Positions 1 to 6,569 of a DNA stretch of 30,360 nt are shown piece after piece; positions within the stretch are counted from its first letter, which is position 1, and every line of letters starts with the position of its first letter. The notes beneath the pieces were generated by a model, which saw only the letters and a list, made by a program, of their open reading frames with translations, was not told the origin of the DNA and made no database searches. Both the position numbers and the translations under genes were made by a program. The stretch covers positions 1 through 30,360 of the forward strand of contig JAKEHC010000204.1 in assembly GCA_022615255.1 (NCBI GenBank), read 5' to 3'. The stretch is from Candidatus Dadabacteria bacterium (lineage in GTDB: Bacteria > Desulfobacterota_D > UBA1144 > Nemesobacterales > CSP1-2).

Positions 1-38
1 AACTCATTGTATTCATAATAAATTATTATAATGTTAAT

Positions 39-52
39 TTCGCATTTGCGAA
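39..52. promoter_or_regulatory. Perfect palindrome upstream of phasin promoter
   Basis: TTCGCA-TT-TGCGAA is a perfect 14-bp dyad lying 9 bp upstream of the TTGACA box at 62-67. Its position and symmetry suit an operator for a dimeric regulator of the PHA genes. The regulator is not encoded nearby and cannot be named from the sequence. Confidence 0.35.
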
Positions 53-61
53 GAGAAACCC

Positions 62-89
62 TTGACAAAAAAATTATCGTGACTATATT
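62..89 (+). promoter_or_regulatory. Sigma-70-type promoter for phasin-like gene
   Basis: TTGACA at 62-67 and TATATT at 84-89 are separated by 16 bp. Transcription would start near 96, just ahead of an AGGAGG ribosome-binding site at 106-111, nine bases before the ATG at 121. Confidence 0.6.
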
Positions 90-120
90 AATATTAACTT
101 AAACCAGGAGGTAGATTCAA

Positions 121-550
121 ATGGCAGAAAAAAGAGAGAAAGAAGAGGTAAAAGTCTCTGATTTTACAGAGAACTTTAAAAGCCTTGCAGGCTTAGTCAG
201 AGAAAATTATCTTGCAAACCTAAAGCTCTTCCTTTCCTTATGGGAAGATAATATTAAGTTTGCAAATGCCCAGTTCGAGCAAAACCTATTAACCCAAAAA
301 GGGTATGCGGACCAGTTAAAGGGTATTCTTGAGATGTTCTCAGGGCAAACCGCTGGGATTCTGGAACGGGAGTCAACAAAAGGCATTTGACGGCACTGTT
401 GAGCGCATATCAGGTATTCAGAAGCAATATGTAAATCTAGTAAGAAATGCCTCTGAGAAGTTCACAAAGGAGACTGCTAGTCTTAGCCAGAAAACAGCCG
501 ATAAGGCTTTTTCATTCTTTGAGGAATATCTTAACCTTTTAAAAGTCTAA
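121..550 (+). pseudogene. Phasin-like PHA granule protein, frameshifted
   Basis: A small, helical, charged protein of about 142 residues is split between two frames. The first frame runs from ATG 121 to a TGA at 388-390. The second is open through the same stretch and continues to 550, ending in ...FEEYLNLLKV. The 430-nt span is exactly one base too long for an uninterrupted gene; dropping one base near 358-361 joins ...GQTAGI to WNGSQQKAFDG... smoothly. The size, the lack of strongly hydrophobic segments, the amphipathic composition and the position upstream of phaE/phaC suggest a phasin-type granule-coat protein. The family is inferred from context and composition rather than a diagnostic motif. 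A strong promoter and an AGGAGG site precede it, so the break may be a recent mutation or a base-calling error. Confidence 0.6.
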
Positions 551-940
551 GAGTTATATACTCATTGTGAATTGTAAGGACACACCCTTGACTCTGAGCG
601 TGTCTTAGCTTAACAGGTATAACCTACTGCACTTAGATAACGTAATTGTTTAGAGATTACGTAACTGCTTAGCCTACAAATTAATCTAAAACGGCTATTA
701 AATTAGCCCTTCTAGACTTGATCTAAGCCAAGCATTAATGAAATCCCCGGTTATTTATAGGCAAAGAAAAGAAGAGGTATTGCTTACTTTTTGGACCGGC
801 TTTAGTAAGTTCCCAGGTTTGGATTAATGAGATTCCTGTAAGGTTCAGTTATTAAGGTAACTATAGTAACAAACCCTAAAGTTGCTAAGTCTCAATTATT
901 TAATTATTATGTTATGCACTAATCTTAAGGAAGGTGGCGG
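551..940. other. Intergenic region, phasin to phaE
   Basis: This 390-bp AT-rich stretch has no convincing gene. It holds a TTGACT box at 588-593 without a good -10 partner, a pair of adjacent 19-bp direct repeats at 635-672, and an AAGGAAGGTGG-type ribosome-binding sequence just before the ATG at 941. It is probably the leader and control region of the phaE-phaE-phaC genes. Confidence 0.5.
635..672. repeat. Two abutting 19-bp direct repeats
   Basis: AGATAACGTAATTGTTTAG (635-653) is followed with no spacer by AGATTACGTAACTGCTTAG (654-672). The copies differ at 3 of 19 positions, and each carries an ACGTAA core. The spacing of nearly two helical turns would put two bound proteins on the same DNA face, so this is a candidate operator upstream of the PHA synthase genes. 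Confidence 0.5.
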
Positions 941-1327
941 ATGCCTGAAATAAACAAGGATGAGGAACCATACTATTTTAATTATTTTAGGAAATTATAC
1001 GAATCATGGGAAAGGTCAATGTCCAAGGCCATGGAGGTCTGGTTAAAAAATCCGATATTCGCACACAACGCAGAAAAGGCGATTGAGAAATCAATAGAGT
1101 TTAAGGGGTATATATATGAAATAATGGAGCGGACCCTAAAACACAGGTTTATCCCAACAAGACACGAGATGAATAAGTTAGTGAAGTCTCTTGACGACCT
1201 TGAAATTAAAATAAACAAGGTCGAAGAGAAAATAAATGAAACCAAAAGCACTACGAGCTCAACTATTAAACCCAAGAAAAGAAGCTTAAAGAAAGGGGGT
1301 AAAAAAAATGAGTCAAGAAAAGTTTGA
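941..1327 (+). CDS. phaE: PhaE-like class III PHA synthase subunit (first copy)
   Basis: This 128-residue protein resembles the PhaE subunit that partners class III PhaC. Residues 15-40 form the module YFRKLYESWERSMSKAMEVW followed by LKNPIF. Residues 60-95 carry the PhaE/phasin-like segment around IPTRHEMNKLVKSLDDLE and a predicted coiled coil. The tail is rich in Lys, Ser and Thr (residues 100-128). It is much shorter than classical PhaE proteins (over 300 residues), so the assignment rests on the WERxM...WLKxP module, the PTR-coiled-coil end and the downstream phaC. Its 3' end overlaps the next gene by 20 nt, and the GGGGG ribosome-binding sequence for that gene lies inside its Lys/Gly tail codons, so the two are probably translationally coupled. 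Confidence 0.7.
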   Translation: MPEINKDEEPYYFNYFRKLYESWERSMSKAMEVWLKNPIFAHNAEKAIEKSIEFKGYIYEIMERTLKHRFIPTRHEMNKLVKSLDDLEIKINKVEEKINETKSTTSSTIKPKKRSLKKGGKKNESRKV

Positions 1328-1775
1328 CCAGATAGATTATTATAAAAAGTTTTATGAAGTATGGGAAAAGACAATGTATGAAGCCTTTGAAATGTGGTCT
1401 AAGAGTCCGCTTCTTAATAAAAGCGAATCTGGCGGCAATGACGAGACAATAGACTTCGATCCGTCTTCACATTACAAAAAGTTTTACGAAACCTGGGAAA
1501 GGACTATGTCCGAGGCATTGGAGATGTGGCTTAAAAGCCCACTTTTCGCCTCAAGCGCCGGGAAAATAATGGAGAGATCATCAGAACTTAAAAAGTACCT
1601 GGATGAAGTTATGGAGAAAAGCTTGAAGAATATGCATTTCCCTACAAAGGGTGATATAGATAAGATTCTAGCCTCACTTAACAACCTTGAAGCCAAGATT
1701 AACGATCTTGGGGATAAGGTTGATGAAATAAACAAGGCGGGACGTTCTTCTACCAAGAGGTCCAGCACCAGGTAA
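1308..1775 (+). CDS. phaE: PhaE-like subunit with duplicated module (second copy)
   Basis: This 155-residue paralogue of the preceding protein contains the module twice. Unit 1 (residues 12-36) begins YKKFYEVWEKTMYEAFEMW and unit 2 (residues 56-80) begins YKKFYETWERTMSEALEMW; they match at 19 of 25 positions. The second unit continues into the same FPTKGDIDKILASLNNLE coiled-coil segment seen in the first paralogue, and the C-terminus is Ser/Thr/Arg-rich. The acidic, Gly/Asp-rich linker between units spans residues 37-55. In class III synthases PhaE activates PhaC by direct binding, so a two-module version next to a one-module version may change complex stoichiometry (inference). The ATG at 1308 follows GGGGG with a seven-base spacer. 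Confidence 0.72.
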   Translation: MSQEKFDQIDYYKKFYEVWEKTMYEAFEMWSKSPLLNKSESGGNDETIDFDPSSHYKKFYETWERTMSEALEMWLKSPLFASSAGKIMERSSELKKYLDEVMEKSLKNMHFPTKGDIDKILASLNNLEAKINDLGDKVDEINKAGRSSTKRSSTR

Positions 1776-1930
1776 TCAGTTCATATTTGATTATCATGTT
1801 TGTATTTTTTATAAAAACAAAACCCGTATCAATCAATGTCCAAAGAACCTTATAAAACCAGCAGGTACAGATACAGGATTGCATTCATTCTGATTGATGC
1901 TAATATTAAAAATTAGGAGGCTGAAATAGA

Positions 1931-3001
1931 ATGACGACGAATTACATTGAATCTCTGATGCAGCAAGCGGAAAAGATGAAAGAAAAGTTCATGAAGGGGG
2001 TGGAATTAGCTTTAACGAACCCCCCGGAAGTTAAATTAGGGATAACACCTCATGAAGTTGTCTTTACAGAGAACAAACTTAGGCTTCTTCATTACCATCC
2101 GGTAGTAGAAAAAACCAAACCTGTCCCTCTCATTATGGTCTTTGCACTGGTAAATCGTCCCTATATACTTGACCTAAAACCCGGAAAGAGCGTTGTTGAA
2201 GTACTTCTAAAAAAGGGAATAGACATATATCTTATTGATTGGGGGATCCCGGGGGATGAAGACAAAAATCTAGACCTTAACCATTACATAAATCGTTATA
2301 TAAAAAAGGTAGTAGAGAAGGTAAAGAAGGTCTCAGGTTCAGACAAGGTAAGCCTTCTTGGGTACTGTATGGGTGGCACTATGTCAGCAATGTATACCGC
2401 CCTTTATCCCGAGGATGTGAAGAATCTAATTCTTATGACAGCAGGGATTGATTACAATGTCGATGGCGGGATGTTAAACCTCTGGAGTGATAAGGCTAAT
2501 TTTGATGTTGACAAGTTCGTCGATGCATACGGAAATGTGCCTCCTGAATTTTTACAGACAGGGTTTCTGATAATGAAACCGATACAGAATATGGTTTCTA
2601 AATATATAAGCTTTTATGAAAACATTGAAAATGAAGATTTTGTTGAAAACTTCGTTGCGATGGAAAAATGGGTAAATGATAACATCCCGGTAACAGGCGA
2701 GGTCTTTAGGGAATTTATAAAATACTGCTATCAAGAAAACCAGCTTGTAGAAAATAAACTCAGAATCAACGGAAAGGTTGTTGAGCTGAAAAAAATCAGT
2801 TGCCCCGTACTAAATCTTATTGCGGAACACGACCATCTTGTACCTCCTGCATCTAGCGTGGTCTTCAACGATCTAACATCGAGTAAGGATAAAGAAACGA
2901 TTGTTTACCCAACTGGGCACATAGGGCTTTCCGTTAGTAGCAAGTCTTTAAAAGATCTCTGGCCAAGGGCTGCTGATTGGTTATTAACAAGGTCTAAATG
3001 A
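1931..3001 (+). CDS. phaC: Class III poly(R)-hydroxyalkanoate synthase PhaC
   Basis: This enzyme polymerises (R)-3-hydroxyacyl-CoA into PHA and releases CoA. At 356 residues it has the usual class III length. The alpha/beta-hydrolase core carries the synthase box LLGYCMGG with nucleophile Cys146, followed by Asp301 (AEHDHLVPP) and His330 (PTGHIG). This is the Cys-Asp-His triad at nearly the same positions as in the Allochromatium-type enzyme. The DWGIPG motif near residues 103-108 is also typical. An AGGAGG site at 1915-1920 precedes the ATG by ten bases. It follows the two phaE-like genes after 155 bp, which matches the requirement of class III PhaC for a PhaE partner. Confidence 0.95.
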   Translation: MTTNYIESLMQQAEKMKEKFMKGVELALTNPPEVKLGITPHEVVFTENKLRLLHYHPVVEKTKPVPLIMVFALVNRPYILDLKPGKSVVEVLLKKGIDIYLIDWGIPGDEDKNLDLNHYINRYIKKVVEKVKKVSGSDKVSLLGYCMGGTMSAMYTALYPEDVKNLILMTAGIDYNVDGGMLNLWSDKANFDVDKFVDAYGNVPPEFLQTGFLIMKPIQNMVSKYISFYENIENEDFVENFVAMEKWVNDNIPVTGEVFREFIKYCYQENQLVENKLRINGKVVELKKISCPVLNLIAEHDHLVPPASSVVFNDLTSSKDKETIVYPTGHIGLSVSSKSLKDLWPRAADWLLTRSK

Positions 3002-3306
3002 ATTCTACTGAATTATCCGGAGTTGAGGTTTCTAAATTACTTTAGAACGATTTCAAAAATTGGGAAGATAGAATAACTTTAATATAAGGCAGCAAGTCTT
3101 ATTCCAAAAAATTTGGCGGTAAACGTAGCCTATCACCTTTTCTTTTCCACATAATCTGTCAAAATATATCCATCAAGATACTAAACAACAGAGATAAAGA
3201 ACCATCATTCAGAAAATCCTTTCAAAACTTATGTTTTTTCTACTTGACTTTGATTAAAAGCCTTGATATAAATGTTGATAACAAATAACACCATAAGGAG
3301 ACTACC
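3002..3306. other. Intergenic region, phaC to dodecin
   Basis: This 305-bp stretch contains no gene. A perfect 7-bp hairpin, TTCTAAA-TTAC-TTTAGAA at 3030-3047, could end the pha transcript, although no T-run follows. The dodecin promoter (3244-3272) and ribosome-binding site occupy the right end. Confidence 0.45.
3244..3272 (+). promoter_or_regulatory. Sigma-70 promoter for dodecin gene
   Basis: TTGACT at 3244-3249 and TATAAA at 3267-3272 are separated by exactly 17 bp. Transcription would begin near 3279, and AAGGAG lies just upstream of the ATG at 3307. This is one of the best promoter matches in the window. Confidence 0.7.
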
Positions 3307-3510
3307 ATGGCTGTAGCAAGAATATCAGAGGTGATAGGGTCATCTACCAAAGGCTGGGAGGATGCAGCCCAGAACGCACTAAAAAGAGCAAACAAGACTC
3401 TACGCGGGCTAACCGGTATCGAGATTACCAAGATGAATGCTCATATCGAAAAAGGAAAAATCACTGAATACAGAACCCACATCAAAATAACATTTATACT
3501 AGAGGAATAG
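3307..3510 (+). CDS. Dodecin family flavin-binding protein
   Basis: Dodecins are small proteins that assemble into hollow dodecamers and store or buffer flavins (sometimes CoA) in the cytoplasm. The 67-residue length is typical. The sequence shows the family pattern: EVIGSSTKGWEDAAQNAL with the flavin-stacking Trp17, then TLRGLTGIEI, then GKITEYRTHIKITF forming the last beta strands. It has its own promoter and an AAGGAG site. It lies between phaC and a CBS gene but looks independently transcribed; a link to PHA metabolism is only suggested by position. Confidence 0.93.
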   Translation: MAVARISEVIGSSTKGWEDAAQNALKRANKTLRGLTGIEITKMNAHIEKGKITEYRTHIKITFILEE

Positions 3511-3550
3511 TTTTTTAAACTTTATTGTCAAGGAATAGGATATATCAGAT

Positions 3551-3568
3551 ACCCGAAGTCGGTTTTTT
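3551..3568 (+). terminator. Weak intrinsic terminator after dodecin gene
   Basis: ACCCGAAGTCGG followed by TTTTTT forms a very short GC stem with one bulged C and a six-T run, 40 bp after the dodecin stop codon. The short stem makes it a marginal terminator. Confidence 0.3.
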
Positions 3569-3592
3569 ATTGCCAGAAAGTGAGTTAATATC

Positions 3593-3994
3593 ATGAAAGC
3601 ACGTGAAATCATGAGCATGGATATTCTATCCGTTGATGAAAATACATCCGTAAAGGAAGCGGCACAAATAATGGCAAAACATGAGATAGGCGCCCTTATC
3701 ATTCAAACCCCTAAGCCGACTTTGAGTATATTTACTCAAAATGATCTTTTAGTTAGGGTAGTCGCAGAGGGAAAAGACCCTGAAAAAACAAAAATAAGCG
3801 ACGTTATGACAGAAAGTGTACAGTGCGCGCAGGCAGAGGATAGCGTTGAAGAGCTTGTAAGGGTTATGTATGAAGGGAACGTTCGTTATCTACCGGTAAT
3901 GGATGGAAGAAAGCTGGTAGGAATAATTTCAGCTACGGATCTATTCAAGGTAATCTTCCGTGGAGCAGAGGGTTATCAAGAAGAAGTAGTTTAA
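3593..3994 (+). CDS. Tandem CBS-domain protein
   Basis: This 133-residue protein consists only of two CBS motifs (about residues 1-60 and 68-125), the pair that forms a Bateman module binding adenine nucleotides or similar ligands. The signs are AREIMSMDILSVDENTSVKEAA and IGALII...FTQNDLL in the first repeat, and ISDVMTESV...VRYLPVMDGRKLVGIISATDL in the second. Each repeat ends in the usual T/S-x-x-D-L. No effector domain is attached, so it probably regulates another protein in trans. The target is unknown. The ribosome-binding site is weak (GTGAG). It sits between the dodecin gene and the dapF-like gene. Confidence 0.88.
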   Translation: MKAREIMSMDILSVDENTSVKEAAQIMAKHEIGALIIQTPKPTLSIFTQNDLLVRVVAEGKDPEKTKISDVMTESVQCAQAEDSVEELVRVMYEGNVRYLPVMDGRKLVGIISATDLFKVIFRGAEGYQEEVV

Positions 3995-4184
3995 TTTTAG
4001 AATCCATGAAGAGTTTAGCCTCTTGTCTAATTATACTAATCCGATTAGTCAAATAATGTAAATTGTAAGCCTATTCAAATAATTCAATTTGTTTAATCAT
4101 CCATAGTTGAATTTTCTTAATAATATTATAGGATTTTCCTTCAAACTACTGCATCTTACTTTATAAAGTGTAGGCAACTTGATA

Positions 4185-5060
4185 ATGAACGGATTTGTAA
4201 AATCCCATGGGCTTGGGAACGATTATATCGTTTTAGATAAATCCCTTCTTTCATTTGAACTGACCCCAAGTGTTATTAAGCTTATATGTCACAGAAACTA
4301 TGGGATCGGCTCTGACGGCATACTCCTTCTTGTTCCATCTGGAAAAGCGGATTTTGGCCTTAAGATCTTTAACCCAGACGGAAGCACAGCGGAAAAGAGC
4401 GGAAATGGACTCAGGATCTTTGCTAAATTTCTCTATGAACACGGATACACAAAGAGGGAGTTTTTCAATATTGACACGCCTGGTGGTGTAGTCACGTCTG
4501 AGCTGGAAGTTCTAAACGAGAGGGTATCCTTTGTGACAGTTGAAATGGGTGAAGCTACTTTTAGAAGCAAACTAATTCCAGTTGAAGGGGAAGATAGAGA
4601 GGTAGTTGGGGAAGAAATCAGGGTAAACGGCGAGATACTGAAATTTACGGCAGTATCAGTTGGAAACCCACACTGTGTGGTTATTGTTAATGAACTCGAT
4701 GAAGGATATGTTAGAAAACTCGGTCCTATACTTGAAACACATCCGCTTTTTCCTAACAGGATTAATGTTCAGTTTGCTAAGGTATTATCAAAAGACAAAG
4801 TAGACATCCTCATATGGGAGCGCGGCGCAGGGTATACGCTTGCTTCAGGGAGCAGTTCATGCGCCGTCGCCGCAGCCTGTGTCAGAAACGGTTTGACAAA
4901 CAAACACGTTACAGTGGCGATGCCAGGCGGTGAACTCAAGATTGAAATCAGAGAAGACTGGTCAATAAAGATGCGAGGACCTGTAGAGGAGGTCTTTGTG
5001 GGCACAATCAGCCAAGACCTGCTAGAAGAGATTAATAAAATATCCTCTCTTAACATTTGA
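4185..5060 (+). CDS. dapF: DapF-like epimerase with both catalytic Cys replaced by Ser
   Basis: This is a diaminopimelate epimerase family member. DapF interconverts LL- and meso-DAP in lysine and peptidoglycan synthesis. The ATG at 4185 gives 291 residues beginning MNGFVKSHGLGNDYIVLD, the usual DapF start; a TTG two codons upstream is less likely. Family motifs include FNPDGSTAEKSGNGLR, SVGNPHCV, RINVQFA and ERGAGYTLASGSSSCAVAAA. In the canonical enzyme two cysteines, in CGNG and ACGTG, act as acid and base. Here they are Ser72 (codon AGC) and Ser221 (codon TCA), while the nearby Cys226 is kept. Cys-to-Ser mutants of the Haemophilus enzyme are known to lose epimerisation, so this protein either works on another substrate, uses another mechanism, or is inactive. 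The lysine gene dapB is in the window but about 22 kb away. Confidence 0.85.
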   Translation: MNGFVKSHGLGNDYIVLDKSLLSFELTPSVIKLICHRNYGIGSDGILLLVPSGKADFGLKIFNPDGSTAEKSGNGLRIFAKFLYEHGYTKREFFNIDTPGGVVTSELEVLNERVSFVTVEMGEATFRSKLIPVEGEDREVVGEEIRVNGEILKFTAVSVGNPHCVVIVNELDEGYVRKLGPILETHPLFPNRINVQFAKVLSKDKVDILIWERGAGYTLASGSSSCAVAAACVRNGLTNKHVTVAMPGGELKIEIREDWSIKMRGPVEEVFVGTISQDLLEEINKISSLNI

Positions 5061-5073
5061 AAACCATATCAAT

Positions 5074-5112
5074 CTTATAATCCTTATAAGCTAATAGATG
5101 AGGAATCTCATC
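5074..5112 (+). terminator. Two hairpins after dapF-like gene
   Basis: CTTATAA-TCC-TTATAAG (5074-5090) is a perfect 7-bp hairpin, and GATGAG-GAAT-CTCATC (5097-5112) is a perfect 6-bp hairpin followed by CTTTCTTT. Together they may end the dapF transcript, though the second stem is short and its T-tract is interrupted. Confidence 0.4.
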
Positions 5113-5257
5113 CTTTCTTTGCCTACTAATAAGTCCCTCCTGCTACTAAAAATTTCAAATCTTGGCTTACCAGAGTTTTACTCGTTACCCAATTCTCTTT
5201 GCCATTTATCACTTTAAAAAAAGGGGTAAACAAACTATAATTGAATCTGCTCCATCC

Positions 5258-6553
5258 ATGGAAAAGATATTAATTACTGCGGGAACGGTTTTGACAATTT
5301 CTTCTCCTCCGATAGAAAAGGGTTCCGTTTTGATAGTTGACGGAAGGATTCACGAAGTTGGCAAGACATCAAAACTTAAAAAGAAATATAAAAGCGTAGC
5401 AACAATTGAGCTTGGAGATGGAGTCCTTCTTCCAGGCTTTGTAAATGCCCACACCCATCTTGAGTTAGGATGGATAAATAAAAAGATAGGGAAATTTAAC
5501 GGATTTATAGAATGGCTGAAACACGTTATAAAAGCAAAGATTGCGGATACAACTAGGGAAGAGATAGAAATATCGGTTGAAGAGGGAATCAAAAGGCTTT
5601 TAGAAAGCGGCGTAACCACTATCGGCGAGGTTTCATCCTACGGCGGTTTAGATAAGCCTTTACTCAGAAAGTCAGGGATAAGATCGGTTATCTTTACCGA
5701 GCTTTTCGACTGGCATGGAGACTTCTGGGAGGTTTTTACATTCGATCAAGGTGAAATATTAGAAGAAAGACCATTCCCACATGCTCCTTATTCTTGCTCT
5801 CCGGATTTTCTCAAAAAGGTTTGGAGGTTCAACCATAAAAGAGGTATTCCATCGGGGATTCATCTAGCAGAGAGTCCTGATGAGGTTAAGTTCTTAAGAG
5901 GTGAAGAAAATGATTTTGAGAAGAAGATATTTCCTCTAATAGGCATAGAATCCTTTTTAAGAGAAAAAACTGACACACCTTTTCAATATCTAAAAAGATT
6001 AAAATATTTTAATGGAACAAAGGTCACCGCTGTTCACATGGTTCAGATCCTCCCTGAGGAGGCGGAGGAGATATATAAACATGACATTGGTATAGTCCTT
6101 TGCCCAAGAAGCAATTTCTTTCTTAAGGTAGGTAGCCCTCCAATAAAATCCTATTCAAAGCTTGAGAGGATAGGAATCGGAACAGATGGTCTTTCAAGCA
6201 ACCTTAATTTAGACTTTTTTGAGGAACTCAGGTTCTTTTATCTAACATATGGAAAGGGGCTCGGAAATAGATCAACGTATTTTACCATTTACTTAGCTAC
6301 ACTTGGCGGAGCAAAGGCACTTTTCTTAGACAACAGGGTTGGAAGCATAGATAAGGGAAAAGAAGCTGATTTGATTTTTTTAAGTCCTAAGAACCCATTT
6401 CCGGATCCTTATCTGTCAGTAATTTCCTGCTCCAAAGAAGATGTAAAACTCGCTATGGTAAAAGGCAAGATGGTTTATTTTAACAAAACCCAGAATTCAG
6501 AAGCCAGAAGCCAGAATAAAAGAGACCTCCGACTCCTATCTTCTGACTCCTGA
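5258..6553 (+). CDS. mqnX: Probable aminodeoxyfutalosine deaminase (SsnA/TrzN-type amidohydrolase)
   Basis: This metal-dependent amidohydrolase has 431 residues from the ATG at 5258; the frame is open further upstream, but MEKILITAGTVLTI is the normal family start. The metal and catalytic pattern is complete: GFVNAHTHLELG (His65, His67), GIHLAES (His202, Glu205), VHMVQ (His260) and GIGTDGLSSN (Asp310). The fold alone fits many nucleoside or nucleobase deaminases. mqnD and mqnA a few kilobases away support MqnX, which deaminates aminodeoxyfutalosine in the futalosine menaquinone pathway. The last 20 or so residues (from KTQNSEARSQNKR) are encoded by an intergenic-type palindrome (6495-6555) and are not family sequence. 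The next gene starts 16 nt downstream. Confidence 0.7.
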   Translation: MEKILITAGTVLTISSPPIEKGSVLIVDGRIHEVGKTSKLKKKYKSVATIELGDGVLLPGFVNAHTHLELGWINKKIGKFNGFIEWLKHVIKAKIADTTREEIEISVEEGIKRLLESGVTTIGEVSSYGGLDKPLLRKSGIRSVIFTELFDWHGDFWEVFTFDQGEILEERPFPHAPYSCSPDFLKKVWRFNHKRGIPSGIHLAESPDEVKFLRGEENDFEKKIFPLIGIESFLREKTDTPFQYLKRLKYFNGTKVTAVHMVQILPEEAEEIYKHDIGIVLCPRSNFFLKVGSPPIKSYSKLERIGIGTDGLSSNLNLDFFEELRFFYLTYGKGLGNRSTYFTIYLATLGGAKALFLDNRVGSIDKGKEADLIFLSPKNPFPDPYLSVISCSKEDVKLAMVKGKMVYFNKTQNSEARSQNKRDLRLLSSDS

Positions 6554-6555
6554 AT
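6495..6555. repeat. Imperfect palindrome read into the mqnX 3' end
   Basis: The left arm ATTCAGAAGCCAGAAG (6495-6510) and right arm CTTCTGACTCCTGAAT (6540-6555) are complementary at 14 of 16 positions. The left arm continues with another CCAGAA word. The amidohydrolase stop codon lies inside the right arm, so the element encodes the protein's final residues. Confidence 0.65.
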
Positions 6556-6569
6556 GTCGCTTAACCAGC

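Noticed and set aside
635..672. CRISPR array
   Set aside because: There are only two copies with no spacer between them and no cas genes in the window.
982..1374. Long minus-strand open frame opposite the first phaE-like gene
   Set aside because: It mirrors codons of the plus-strand gene, has no ribosome-binding site and resembles no family; the similar frame at 1484-1768 is rejected for the same reason.
4179..4184. TTG start two codons upstream of the dapF ATG
   Set aside because: The ATG at 4185 gives the family's normal N-terminus; the TTG adds only Met-Ile with no better ribosome-binding site.
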